Of a stretch of 64,000 bases of DNA, positions 1-8,838 are shown piece after piece. Position 1 is the stretch's first letter, and the number at the start of each line of letters is the position of its first letter. Below the pieces are notes generated by a model, which saw only the letters and a program-made list of their open reading frames with translations, was not told where the DNA came from and ran no database searches. Origin of the DNA: Dehalococcoidia bacterium (GTDB lineage: Bacteria > Chloroflexota > Dehalococcoidia > Bin125). Both the position numbers and the translations under genes were made by a program. The DNA lies in the NCBI GenBank assembly GCA_022825855.1, contig JAJDWB010000010.1, forward strand, positions 62,001 to 126,000. The letters run 5' to 3'.

Positions 1-2
1 AC

Positions 3-899
3 AACAAGGCCATGCCCAGCGAGATGATCGAGGGCCGCGCCGGCATGTGGGACGCCGATCTCCGCGTCGCCGAGATCGCGCGCGAAGGCGTCGAGCAGGA
101 AATCCTCTTCCCCCAGCGCATGCTCGGCGTGATCCGCCACAAGGACTTCGACTACATCCAGGCCTGCATGGACGCCTACAACGAGATGCTCGCCGAGTTC
201 TGCGCCCAACACCCGGACAAGCTGCACGGCCTCGCCCTGCTCAACTACTGGGACCCGGAGCGTACCGAGGACGAGTTGCAGAAGATCAAGGCGCTCGGCT
301 TCAAGGGCGTGCTCATGCCCTCGCTGCCGCCGCCCCACGCCAAGGTCTACTACAACGCCCGCGCCCTCGAGCCGATGTGGCGCGCCATCGGCGAGTCCGG
401 CCTGCCGCTCAGCTTCCACGTCGGCGAAACCTTCGACGCCCGCGGTCAGGGCGGCCTCGCGACCACCATCGTGGTCGCCTTCCAGCCCTTCCGCCGGATC
501 TTCGCGCTGCTCACTTTCGCCGGCATCTTCGAGCGCAACCCGGGACTCAAGGTCGTCTTCACCGAGGGCGGCATCGCCTGGGTGCCCAGCGCGCTCTTCG
601 ACTGCGACAAGGTCTACGCCTCCTTCGAGAGCGAGATGACGCCCAAGCTGGCCAAGCCGCCCAGTCACTACTGGTTCGAGAACTGTTACGCCACCTTTAT
701 CGAGGACCCCTCCGGCCTGCGCCAGCTCGACCTGATCGGCGTCGACAACGTCATGTGGGGCAGCGACTACCCGCACCCCGAGAGCGCCGTCGGCTACGGC
801 CAGCAATCCCTCTGGGACGTGTTCGACGCCGCCGACTCCATCGAAGACGCCCAGAAGATCGTCGGCGGCAACGCCCAGAAACTCTGGGGCCTCGCCTGA
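3..899 (+). CDS. Amidohydrolase-2 family metal-dependent hydrolase (5' partial)
   Basis: The frame is open to the window edge, so the true start lies upstream and the first methionine (position 12) is probably internal. The product looks like an amidohydrolase-2 (PF04909) TIM-barrel hydrolase or decarboxylase of the aminocarboxymuconate-semialdehyde decarboxylase type. Visible family signatures are a mid-protein FHVGE segment (metal-ligand His region), FTEGG, and a C-terminal WGSDYPHPES, whose Asp is the usual catalytic or metal-binding residue. The N-terminal HxH-type metal motif is not in the window, which fits truncation by the edge. Substrate unknown. A strong hairpin follows the stop. 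Confidence 0.85.
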   Translation, partial: NKAMPSEMIEGRAGMWDADLRVAEIAREGVEQEILFPQRMLGVIRHKDFDYIQACMDAYNEMLAEFCAQHPDKLHGLALLNYWDPERTEDELQKIKALGFKGVLMPSLPPPHAKVYYNARALEPMWRAIGESGLPLSFHVGETFDARGQGGLATTIVVAFQPFRRIFALLTFAGIFERNPGLKVVFTEGGIAWVPSALFDCDKVYASFESEMTPKLAKPPSHYWFENCYATFIEDPSGLRQLDLIGVDNVMWGSDYPHPESAVGYGQQSLWDVFDAADSIEDAQKIVGGNAQKLWGLA

Positions 900-905
900 T
901 CCGAT

Positions 906-940
906 CCCCTCTCCCTCAGGGAGAGGGTGAGGGTGAGGGT
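906..940. repeat. REP-like hairpin, family 1 (possible terminator)
   Basis: An inverted repeat CCCTCTCCCT-CA-GGGAGAGGG is followed by GTGAGGG repeats. The same palindrome recurs at about 16621, 19502 and, shortened, 41254, always just after a stop codon. There is no U-tract, so intrinsic termination is only possible; a dispersed REP-like element is more certain. Confidence 0.6.
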
Positions 941-985
941 TCCCCCTTCCCACTAGACACCTGCACGCGAAACCCAATAGAAGTC

Positions 986-1005
986 GCCCCCGCGTAGGCG
1001 GGGGC
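986..1005. repeat. REP-like palindrome, family 2
   Basis: GCCCCCGC-GTAG-GCGGGGGC is a near-perfect palindrome. The same sequence occurs at 16651-16669 next to a family 1 hairpin, so it is a second dispersed repeat family. Confidence 0.6.
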
Positions 1006-1104
1006 CCGCGCACCTTGCCCCTGGCTCGAACAGGGGACAGGGGCCGGCGACCCGGCACCCGTCTCTGCTCCAGAACCAACGACAACTTGAGCCGCGCGTC
1101 TCTG

Positions 1105-1133
1105 TTGACGCGTCTATTGCCCTGTCTTATCGT
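1105..1133 (+). promoter_or_regulatory. Candidate sigma70-type promoter for the binding-like protein gene
   Basis: TTGACG (1105-1110), a 17-bp spacer and TATCGT (1128-1133) resemble -35 and -10 boxes, about 120 bp upstream of the ATG at 1254. The rest of the 354-bp gap (900-1253) holds the two hairpins above and nothing else I recognise. Confidence 0.35.
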
Positions 1134-1253
1134 GCACAATCTGCACATGCTCGACATGCGCCGTGCTCACTCATATCCCACATGAACGTGCGGATAGTCC
1201 CTCTTGAGCACACAGCATGCGCCTCTCGTGCACGGTCGGCGGAAGGGGCTCCC

Positions 1254-2564
1254 ATGTTCAAGACGCTCATCACGTTCGGGGCGGGCATTGCGGTCGCTGT
1301 TGTTGCGCTGACTGCGCTGGGCATGATCGGCGCCGACCATGCCACGCATCCGGGAGACGTCGAAGTTCGGGTCCTGGCCCGCAACCTGGAGGATGGACGC
1401 GTCGAAGTTGCGGTGCAACATCGGCATGACGACAACTCCGAGTGGAGTCGGCAGGCCTTGCCCAGGGCGCGCTACCTGGCGCCCGATTCCGAAGCTGGAC
1501 ACTGGAGAGCCAGCAACCCGGTCGCCATCCAGACCATGCCGGCCCAGGCGGAGGCCGAGGCCGCGCAAGTCGACCCTGACGCCAACCCTGCCACGGTCGC
1601 CGCGACCACCCAGGCCGGCGACCTGCCCGATCTCTACTGCCTCGTCACGCACGAGAATCCCGGCGACCAGGAATTCTGGAATCAGGTGCGCCAGAACGCC
1701 CAGCGATGGTCCGAAAACGTGCCTGTTCGACAGCGCGTCGTCGGCTCCGGCGACCCCGCTGAGCAGTCGGCGCTGATCCGCGAGTGCCTTGAGGACGGCG
1801 CCGTCGGCATCGGCGTCACCCTCGCCAATCCGGACGGCGTCGCCGCAGCGATCAGCGAAGCAATCGCCGCAGGTGTGGTCGTCAACAGCTTCAATTCCGG
1901 TCACGGCGACTTCCGTCGGCTGGGCATCAAGCGGCACGTCAGCATCAATGAGGTCGAGGGTGGACGAGAAGCCGCTCGCCGCCTGGCCGAAGCCGGAGTC
2001 AGCGGGACCGTTCTCTGCGTGATCCACGAAGCCGCCAACGTCGGCCTCGAAGAGCGCTGCGATGGTCTGGAGCAGACCTACAGCGGCAGCGTCGAGCGAT
2101 TCTCCGTGGCCGAGACCGGACTCAGCGACGAGGCGGCCACCGAGGCGAGGATCGCCGAGCGGCTGCGCAGCGCAAACGGGGGCGAGCCGGTCGCTGCCCT
2201 GCTGACCCTGAACGCGCGCGTCGGCATCATCGCCCGCGACGCGATTCAGGCCGTCGACGCCGATATCGTGCTCGCCACCTTCGACCAGACTCAGGATGTG
2301 CTCCGCGCCATCACGGACGGCGAGATCCTCTTCGCCATCGACACCCTGCCCTACCACCAGACCTGGTTCACGATGAGTTCCTTGCTCGTGCAGGTCTATG
2401 TGCAGCGAATCCTGCAGGAACTCTACGGCGTCCAGGATGTCGATCCCCTGCACAGCACGTTCGCCTTGACGATCTCGCCCGATGTCTTCACCGCCGAGAC
2501 CGCCGCCGTCTGGTTCGAGGTCTTCCGGCTCGTCGAACAGGCCCACGGTCACGGCGGTGAGTGA
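1254..2564 (+). CDS. Membrane-anchored periplasmic-binding-like protein (Peripla_BP_4/LacI fold)
   Basis: 436 residues. A hydrophobic N-terminal segment (about residues 4-22) without a clear cleavage site suggests a signal anchor. A short module follows (about 28-75) with an LxDGRVEVAVQH motif that recurs in the protein at 25584. The rest resembles a sugar-type type I periplasmic-binding fold: LYCLVTHENPGD near the start, GIGVTLANPDGVAAAISEAI, a VVNSFNSG strand, and CVIHEAANVGLEERCDG in the second lobe. ATG 1254 was chosen because the hydrophobic segment begins there; an upstream in-frame ATG at 1182 would add a non-hydrophobic extension. No ABC permease or ATPase is adjacent, so it may be a sensor or orphan binding protein. 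Ligand unknown. Confidence 0.75.
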   Translation: MFKTLITFGAGIAVAVVALTALGMIGADHATHPGDVEVRVLARNLEDGRVEVAVQHRHDDNSEWSRQALPRARYLAPDSEAGHWRASNPVAIQTMPAQAEAEAAQVDPDANPATVAATTQAGDLPDLYCLVTHENPGDQEFWNQVRQNAQRWSENVPVRQRVVGSGDPAEQSALIRECLEDGAVGIGVTLANPDGVAAAISEAIAAGVVVNSFNSGHGDFRRLGIKRHVSINEVEGGREAARRLAEAGVSGTVLCVIHEAANVGLEERCDGLEQTYSGSVERFSVAETGLSDEAATEARIAERLRSANGGEPVAALLTLNARVGIIARDAIQAVDADIVLATFDQTQDVLRAITDGEILFAIDTLPYHQTWFTMSSLLVQVYVQRILQELYGVQDVDPLHSTFALTISPDVFTAETAAVWFEVFRLVEQAHGHGGE

Positions 2565-3048
2565 GTCACGGCCGCTGGCCCCTGACCCCATGCGCGCTCT
2601 GTTTGCGAACTGACACAGTCTCCCGCAACAGAACTCACGTCCGCATATGATAGATCCGATCGCGATCAATCACGCAGGGGCGAGACATGGCCAACCAGAC
2701 AACCTTCCGCGGCGCCTTCAGTCCGCTCGCCATCGACCGGCGAACGCAGCCCATGCCGATTTGCCGGCTTCGACTCCCGCCCGCGCTCGCCGTGAACCGC
2801 CTGCATGAGGCGACCAAGACTGACCGCCGCCTACCAAACCTAACCACCTCCAACCAGCCCTCGAACGCCAATTCCCAGTGTTTTCCGCGGCCTCATGCCC
2901 GTTTTTCCGCAGCGAACCTCGGAAGAAAAATTCTTGACCAACCACCTCTCAACCAACAACCCGCCGCGCCGACGCTCAGCCGCCGCGCCGCCTACCCTTC
3001 GGAGGGCGGCGCAGCCGACGCCGCCCACGCGATCTAGCGAGGTCACCA
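2565..3048. other. 484-bp intergenic region containing phased-repeat element A
   Basis: A TATGAT hexamer (2646-2651) resembles a -10 box but has no convincing -35. Element A occupies about 2811-2960. A 116-codon frame (2687-3037) runs through the region but has proline/arginine-rich composition and no recognisable domain, so I do not call it a gene. Confidence 0.6.
2811..2960 (+). repeat. Phased 10-bp repeat element A with conserved core
   Basis: ACCA or ACCG words start at 2813, 2823, 2833, 2843 and 2853, an exact 10-bp spacing. A 65-bp core (2871-2935) begins ATTCCCAGT and ends GAAAAATTCTT, and matches the core of element B in sequence and length. ACCA words recur after the core at 2937, 2941 and 2952. 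The next co-oriented gene starts at 3049. Function unknown. Confidence 0.75.
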
Positions 3049-4938
3049 ATGTCCGTCGAACGAATCGACATCACCCTCCAGGGTCCCTACGCCGAAGGCC
3101 AGGCCTTCGGCGACGCCGGACCCTTCGAACTGATCCGCGCCCGAGTGCGCTACGCCGTCAATCCGACGCTCGAGGATCACCAGCGCATCACCGACCTCGA
3201 ACTCGCCAACCGGGGCACCGACGGCTGCGTCCGCTTCAACGGCGACCTCGTCCTCATCCGCCCGCAGGACCATTCCGCCGGCAACGGCGCGCTCGTGATC
3301 GACGTGCCCAATCGCGGCCGCAGTCTCCTCCCCGGCGCCCTCAACCGCACTCCGCCCGAGTTCTCGCTCACCGACCCCTTGCACCCCGGCGACGGCTTCC
3401 TCTTCAGCCAGGGATTCAGCGTCGCCTCGGTCGCCTGGCAGTGGAACACCCCCGACGCGCCGACGCTGCTGGACTTCTCTGCCCCCGAAGCGCTCGGCCT
3501 CGACGGCAAGTCGATCTCCGGCGAAGCGATCACCGATCTGCGCCCCAGCGAACCGCTCGCCTCGATGCCGATTGAGCACCTGAACCAGCCCGGCTACCCC
3601 GTCTCCGATCAGGAAGACGGCCGCGCCCGGCTCTTCGTCCTCGATTACGAGGACGACGAGCCCCGCGAGATCCCCCGCGACCGCTGGCGCTTCGCCCGTC
3701 AGACCGAGACCGGCGTGGTCCCCAGCAGCACCGACCTCTGGCTCGAGGGCGGCTTCGTCCCCGGCAAGATCTACCTCGCCGTCTACCCCACCGACCGCTC
3801 GCCCGTCGTCGGCAGCGGCCTGCTCGCCTTCCGCGACGCCGCCATCTTCCTGCGCAACTGGCAGCGCTCGTACGAGCGCGTGCACGGTTTCGGCATTTCG
3901 CAGAGCGGTCGCTTCCTCCGCCACCTGCTCTATCTCGGACTCAACCGCAACCCCGACGATCTCTCGCAGAAGGTCTTCGACGGCGTCCACATCCACGTCG
4001 CCGGCGGCATCCGCGGCGAGTTCAACCGCCGCTACGGACAGCCCTCGCAACTCTTCCTCGCCGGACCAATCCACGAGTTCCCGCATGCCGACGTGATCCG
4101 CGACGACGCCCTGACCGGCGCCCGCGACGGTTTGCTCCAGCGCTCCGACGATCAGGGCGTCACCCCGAAGGTCGTCAAGACCAACACGAGCTGGGAGTAC
4201 TGGCGCGGCGACGCGTCGCTGATCGACATCGATCCCGCCAGCGGCGAGGACGTTCCCCAGCATTCGCAATCGCGACACTATCTGCTCGCCTGCACGCAAC
4301 ACGGCGCCGGACAGGCCGAGCCGATCGACAGCTTCTACCTGACCGCAGATCGCAGCATGTACCGACACAACGCCGTCGACCAGACCCCGCTGATGCGGGC
4401 CGCGCTGGTCAACCTCGATCGCTGGGCCGCCGGCGAACGTGATGCGCCGCCGAGCAGTGTGCCCAGCTTGGCCGACGGCACCGCTGCCACTCGCGACGAC
4501 GTGCTGGCCCAACTCGGCGATCGCCTGACCACGCCCGACGCCGACCGCCTGTCGCGCGTGCGCACGGTCGACTGGTCCACCCTGCCGCCAGCGGAAGGCG
4601 ACGAGTACCAGGGCTACGTCTCGGCCCTCGACGAAGCCGGCAACGAAGTCGCCGGTCTGCGCCTGCCCGACCTCACCCAGCCCCTGGGCATCCACACCGG
4701 CTGGAACCCGCGCCATCCCGACACCGGCGGCGAGGACCTCACCAGCCATTTCGTCGGCCTCACCCAGTGGTTCGACCGCGCCGAGATTCTCGACCGCTAC
4801 GGCGACAAGCAGTCCTACCTGGTCAGGGTCAGAGCCGACGCCGAGGCGCTCGCCGCCGACAACATCATCCTCCCCGAGGACATCGACCTGGTCGTCGCCA
4901 ACTGCGCCGCCCGCTGGGACGTCGCGGTGAGCTCGTAG
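3049..4938 (+). CDS. Alpha/beta hydrolase domain protein (Abhydrolase_10 type)
   Basis: 629 residues, no signal peptide. The N-terminal half is the beta-rich region seen in large hydrolases of the Abhydrolase_10 (PF20091) kind (YAEGQAFGDAGPFE, then VPNRGR). The nucleophile elbow is GISQSGRF around residue 285, giving Gly-x-Ser-x-x-Gly with Ser as probable nucleophile, followed by HIHVAGGIRGEFNRR, a conserved block of this family. Family members are poorly characterised; ester or amide hydrolysis is expected but the substrate is unknown. The gene is monocistronic, preceded by element A and convergent with the CoA-transferase gene 14 bp downstream. Confidence 0.8.
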   Translation: MSVERIDITLQGPYAEGQAFGDAGPFELIRARVRYAVNPTLEDHQRITDLELANRGTDGCVRFNGDLVLIRPQDHSAGNGALVIDVPNRGRSLLPGALNRTPPEFSLTDPLHPGDGFLFSQGFSVASVAWQWNTPDAPTLLDFSAPEALGLDGKSISGEAITDLRPSEPLASMPIEHLNQPGYPVSDQEDGRARLFVLDYEDDEPREIPRDRWRFARQTETGVVPSSTDLWLEGGFVPGKIYLAVYPTDRSPVVGSGLLAFRDAAIFLRNWQRSYERVHGFGISQSGRFLRHLLYLGLNRNPDDLSQKVFDGVHIHVAGGIRGEFNRRYGQPSQLFLAGPIHEFPHADVIRDDALTGARDGLLQRSDDQGVTPKVVKTNTSWEYWRGDASLIDIDPASGEDVPQHSQSRHYLLACTQHGAGQAEPIDSFYLTADRSMYRHNAVDQTPLMRAALVNLDRWAAGERDAPPSSVPSLADGTAATRDDVLAQLGDRLTTPDADRLSRVRTVDWSTLPPAEGDEYQGYVSALDEAGNEVAGLRLPDLTQPLGIHTGWNPRHPDTGGEDLTSHFVGLTQWFDRAEILDRYGDKQSYLVRVRADAEALAADNIILPEDIDLVVANCAARWDVAVSS

Positions 4939-4952
4939 TCGAAGCAGCTCCG

Positions 4953-6137
4953 CTACACGACTCCCGACTCGGTCAGGGCCGCAAGCTGCTCCGAGTCGAG
5001 CCCTAACTCCTCGGCCAGCACCTCGGCCGTGTGCTCGCCAAGCAGCGGCGCTCGGCGATTGACGGCCGGACTTTCGCTGAGCCGGATGGGGCAGCCGAGT
5101 AGCGTCATTGGGCCTCGCGTGGGATGCTCGATGTCGATCAGCATGCCCCGTTCCTTCAGGTGTTCGTTGCTGAAGATCTCGCCCGAGTCGAGCACCGGAC
5201 CGGAGGGCACGCCGGCCTTGCGCATCGTCTCCATGACCTCGAATTTGGTCCGCTCCCGCGTCCACGATTCGATCGCCTGGCGGACATCGTCGCCGTCGGT
5301 GCGAGTGATCCCGCCCGCACCGTTCGAAGGGATCAGGTCCGGCCGGCCGATCGTGTTCATCAACGCCTCCCGCATCCGACCGCTCGCCACCACGATCCAG
5401 ACCCAGTCCGAGCGCCCGCCCGGCTTGCAGGGAAACAGCCCCGTCGGAGCCGTCTGACCGTCGCCGTACGGCGGCGCCGGGTCGCCCGAGGCCTCGCGCC
5501 GCGTCATCGGCACCCGCGTGTAGTTGGTCACCGCCTCCTGCATCGACAACTCAACCTTCTGCCCCACGCCGTCTCGCTGGCGCTGCCAGAGCGCCGCCAG
5601 CATCCCGATCGCGGCCTGCACCCCCGTGCCGGTGTCGCCCACGGTCGGCCCCGGCTTCAGCGGCAGCGTGTCCATGGTCCCGGTGATCGCCATCGCGCCG
5701 CCCGCCGCCTGCGCGACCATGTCGAACGACTTCGTCGGCGCCCACGGCCCGGTCGTCCCGAACCCCTTCACTGTGCAGTAGATCAACGTCGGATGGATCT
5801 CCTTGAGCGTCTCGTAGCCCAGGCCCAGCCGCTCCATCGTGCCCAGCGTGAAGTTCTCGACCACGATGTCGAACTTCGGCACCAGCTCCAGGAAGATCTC
5901 GCGGCCCTCGTCCGACTTCAGATCGAGCGTCAACGACCGCTTGTTGTTGTTCAGCGTGATGAAGTAGGTCGAATCGTCGCCGCTCGCCGCGCCCAACCGC
6001 CGCCCCGGCTCGCCGCGTCCGGGCGGTTCGACCTTGACAATCTGCGCGCCCAACCAGCCCAGCGCCTGCGTCGAGGACGTCCCCGCCTCGTACTGCGTCA
6101 AGTCCAGAATCCGAACATCGGAAAGCGCCAAAGACAT
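4953..6137 (-). CDS. CaiB/BaiF family CoA-transferase
   Basis: 394 residues, the usual length for a family III (formyl-CoA transferase type) enzyme, which moves CoA between carboxylic acids. The N-terminus shows VRILDLTQYEAG and GAQIVKVEPPG, then the family DLKSDEGRE and VVENFTLGTMERLGLGY blocks. The catalytic Asp is present in VGDTGTG (near residue 166), where it forms the aspartyl-CoA anhydride. AGGGGA lies just upstream of the ATG. The substrate cannot be deduced. A second, tandem-fused CoA-transferase lies upstream on the same strand. Confidence 0.9.
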   Translation of the reverse strand: MSLALSDVRILDLTQYEAGTSSTQALGWLGAQIVKVEPPGRGEPGRRLGAASGDDSTYFITLNNNKRSLTLDLKSDEGREIFLELVPKFDIVVENFTLGTMERLGLGYETLKEIHPTLIYCTVKGFGTTGPWAPTKSFDMVAQAAGGAMAITGTMDTLPLKPGPTVGDTGTGVQAAIGMLAALWQRQRDGVGQKVELSMQEAVTNYTRVPMTRREASGDPAPPYGDGQTAPTGLFPCKPGGRSDWVWIVVASGRMREALMNTIGRPDLIPSNGAGGITRTDGDDVRQAIESWTRERTKFEVMETMRKAGVPSGPVLDSGEIFSNEHLKERGMLIDIEHPTRGPMTLLGCPIRLSESPAVNRRAPLLGEHTAEVLAEELGLDSEQLAALTESGVV

Positions 6138-6199
6138 GCAGGTCCCCTCTCAGGTCATGGAGAGAGGATAACGACGGAGCAGTCGGATTTCGAAGCAGG

Positions 6200-6574
6200 T
6201 CAGGGACGAATGCCCTTAAGCCGCACAGCAGGAAGGCGCTTGAGTCGTTGGTTCACCGGATCAACCTCGATGCCGACGGACTCAAGCGCCGTGACACCCA
6301 ACAGGGGCTCAACATCGTCGTCCCCGAACATGACAGTCCCGCCGACCGTGTCGCCCATGAACTCAATCTCTGCGACGCCGATGTCCAACCTCAAGTCACT
6401 GCCGTCGGCAAGCTCATAGGTCCTGCCGCCGATCGGCTCCAGCCCAATCTCTTCAAGATGCTTGCGCGGGACCAAACTGTCGGTCGCGCCGGTATCAACG
6501 AGAAACAACCCGCTCCACTCTCGCTCGCGGGCGGCCGGATTGCGGATCGTCACGGTCACCTGCACCACGCCCAT
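6200..6574 (-). CDS. Small retropepsin-like aspartic protease (clan AA)
   Basis: 124 residues. The N-terminal half has FLVDTGATDSLVP, the Asp-Thr-Gly active-site signature of clan AA proteases, followed by a flap-like region and the hydrophobic PLLGVTALE block near the C-terminus. A single-domain protein like this would have to dimerise to form a retropepsin active site. ATG 6574 is preferred because AGGAGA lies six bases upstream and the domain starts there; an alternative ATG at 6628 overlaps the upstream stop as ATGA and would add 18 residues. It follows the tandem CoA-transferase gene on the same strand. Targets unknown. Confidence 0.75.
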   Translation of the reverse strand: MGVVQVTVTIRNPAAREREWSGLFLVDTGATDSLVPRKHLEEIGLEPIGGRTYELADGSDLRLDIGVAEIEFMGDTVGGTVMFGDDDVEPLLGVTALESVGIEVDPVNQRLKRLPAVRLKGIRP

Positions 6575-6624
6575 CGGGGGTCTCCTATCAATGGCTGTCT
6601 CCTTCGATGGTACGCGTTTGATGG

Positions 6625-8799
6625 TCATGTCACGAGCACTCCGGCCTCAGTCAGCTCCTGCGAGCGATCGCCCAGCACCTCCGATGCCGCGGAGCCGGGC
6701 AGCATCGCGGGACGACCCACGCTGACCGGCGTCCGGCTCATCCGGATCGACGGGCCGTTGGTCCGCACAGGGCCTCGGCCCTCGTGCTCGCGGGTGATCG
6801 AGTAGCCCAGCCGTACGGCACGCTCGTTGGTCATCGCCTCTTCAATCGTCCCGACCGCCGCGGCGCCGAGACCAAGCGACGTGAGCCGCTCGACCCACTC
6901 GGCGACGGTCCGAGCCTTGAACTCCGCTTCCGAAGGAACCTCGTCGGCCTGATCGGGGCGCGCGCCGACGAAGAGCCAGCCGTCGGCAGCTTCATACAGC
7001 CGGTGCGTCCGACCCTCGCCGAGCGCCGACTGGCCGGCCGGTTCGTCCCAGCGCTTGCCTTCGTAGCCGTGCAGCATGTTCGATTGCAGCGTGCTCGCGG
7101 TCCGGGCGAGCGCGGTGAAGACCTGCTGGCCCTCGCCGGTCCGCAGCCGGTGATAGAGCGCCATGCCGACCGCGAACGCGCCGTTGATTCCCGTGCCGTA
7201 GTCGTTGATCGCGAACGGCTGCAAGGTCGGTTCGGCGTCGCCGTAGCGGGTCAGCATGCCGCTGGCCGACTGTGCGAGCTGCTCCCATCCGGCTCGCTGC
7301 GCCCAGGGACCAATCTCGCCGAACGCATTCAGCGAGGCGTAAATCACATCGGGATTGACCTGGCGGACCGATTCGTACTCCACACCGAGACCGCCGACCT
7401 TGCCGAGCCGGTAGTTCTGGACGACAACGTCGACCTCGGCGGCCAGCTCCATGAACAGCTCGCGACCCTCTTCCCGCTTGAGATCGAGCATGACCGAGCG
7501 CTTGCCGCGGTTGATGTCCTCGTGCAGCAGGATGCCGTTCTCGCGGAACGGATTGTCGATCTTGACCACGTCGGCGCCGAACTCGGCCAGCGTCCGTCCG
7601 CAGGTCGGGCCGGCGAGGATGATGCAGAGATCCAGCGCGGTCATGCCCTCGAGCGCCTGCGACAACCGGTTGCCCGGCGCCCGTATCGCCGCCGGCGCGC
7701 TGACCTGCAACTCCGCCAGGATGTCCTCCCGGTCGGCGTCCAGCGCCTGGCGCGGACCGCGAATCTCACCGGGCGTCTTCGACATCCGCACCTGGATGCC
7801 GGGCTGCAGCATTGGACCGATCTCCGGATCGTCCAGTTCGACGATGATCTCCGCCTCACGCGCGTGGGGCTCGTGCAGCCACTCAGCCGAGTCGAGCGCG
7901 CGTACCGTCGGCGGACCGGCCTCGTTGATCAGGTCTTCCCACTCTCGCGCCGTACGGGTCAGGAAGATGTTGGTGAGCTGGGCGCGGGCGACATCGGCGA
8001 GCGAGAAGTCTTGCCGGATCTCGGACGCCTTCGACCACGGCTCGTCCAGCCACTGGGGCACGCCGGCGGCGACGCAGAACTGGCGGATGAAGTGGGAGTA
8101 GGCGGCGTGGAAGAACACCCAGCGTCCGTCCCGGCATTCATACGGTCCAACCCAGGGCACGGGACCGCCGGGCGCGTCGCGGTCGAGGAACTTGAGACCG
8201 CGAATCCCGATCGCCTGGTACATGCTGTCGTGCAGCGAAGCCTCGATCTGCTGGCCGAAGCCGTCGCGCTCGCGGGCGACCAGCGCCATGGCAACGCCCG
8301 CGCAGCCGACGAAGGCTGCGTACGACGATGCAATCGGCACCGCCGTGTAGACCGGCTTGGGGTACTGCCGCTCAAGTGAACCGCTATACGTGCCGACGCC
8401 GGCCGAGACAACGCCCTCCCAGCCCGGCATGGCGGCGCGCTCGTCGTCCGAGGCAAAACCGGGCATCGAGAGATAGATCAACCGGTCGTTGTTGGCCGTC
8501 GCTTCCTCGGCGCCGAGCCCAAGTCGGTCCATCACGCCCGGCCGGAAGTTCTCGATCACGACATCGGCCGAGGCGATCAGCTCCTGCGCCATGCGCCGGC
8601 CGTCGGCTGTCTTGAGGTCGAGCGAGATGCGCCGCTTGCCGCGATTCCAGACGGCGTTGGCCGGCGTGTCCCATATGGGACCCGTCGGAGGATCGACGCG
8701 AATCACGTCGGCGCCGTTGTCCGCCAGCATCATGCCGGCCAGTGGGCCGGCCATGTACTGGCCGAAGTCGATTACGCGAAGTCCGTCAAGCGCGCCCAT
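6625..8799 (-). CDS. Tandem CaiB/BaiF CoA-transferase fusion protein
   Basis: 724 residues, about twice the family length. Domain 1 (about 1-365) begins LDGLRVIDFGQYMAGP; domain 2 (about 385-720) begins LEGMTALDLCIILAGP. Each has the DLKxxxGR and VxxNxRxG blocks of family III CoA-transferases. The catalytic Asp is visible only in domain 2 (INDYGTG); the aligned site in domain 1 reads PIASSYA, with no Asp. Family III enzymes normally form interlinked dimers, so the fusion may act as an internal pseudo-heterodimer with one active site. ATG 8799 is chosen because GGAGG lies six bases upstream; an in-frame ATG at 8811 would add four residues. Substrate unknown. Confidence 0.88.
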   Translation of the reverse strand: MGALDGLRVIDFGQYMAGPLAGMMLADNGADVIRVDPPTGPIWDTPANAVWNRGKRRISLDLKTADGRRMAQELIASADVVIENFRPGVMDRLGLGAEEATANNDRLIYLSMPGFASDDERAAMPGWEGVVSAGVGTYSGSLERQYPKPVYTAVPIASSYAAFVGCAGVAMALVARERDGFGQQIEASLHDSMYQAIGIRGLKFLDRDAPGGPVPWVGPYECRDGRWVFFHAAYSHFIRQFCVAAGVPQWLDEPWSKASEIRQDFSLADVARAQLTNIFLTRTAREWEDLINEAGPPTVRALDSAEWLHEPHAREAEIIVELDDPEIGPMLQPGIQVRMSKTPGEIRGPRQALDADREDILAELQVSAPAAIRAPGNRLSQALEGMTALDLCIILAGPTCGRTLAEFGADVVKIDNPFRENGILLHEDINRGKRSVMLDLKREEGRELFMELAAEVDVVVQNYRLGKVGGLGVEYESVRQVNPDVIYASLNAFGEIGPWAQRAGWEQLAQSASGMLTRYGDAEPTLQPFAINDYGTGINGAFAVGMALYHRLRTGEGQQVFTALARTASTLQSNMLHGYEGKRWDEPAGQSALGEGRTHRLYEAADGWLFVGARPDQADEVPSEAEFKARTVAEWVERLTSLGLGAAAVGTIEEAMTNERAVRLGYSITREHEGRGPVRTNGPSIRMSRTPVSVGRPAMLPGSAASEVLGDRSQELTEAGVLVT

Positions 8800-8838
8800 G
8801 TCCGCCTCCATCGCTGCTGAATCCAGTGCGAGTAGAGG

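Noticed and set aside
2687-3037. 116-codon plus-strand frame upstream of the Abhydrolase_10 gene
   Set aside because: It runs through phased-repeat element A, is rich in Pro, Arg and Asn, has no domain, and would not keep frame with a 10-bp repeat unit.
3043-5265. Long minus-strand frame of 740 codons
   Set aside because: It is antisense to the Abhydrolase_10 gene, with Gly/Val/Ala-biased composition typical of frames opposite GC-rich genes.
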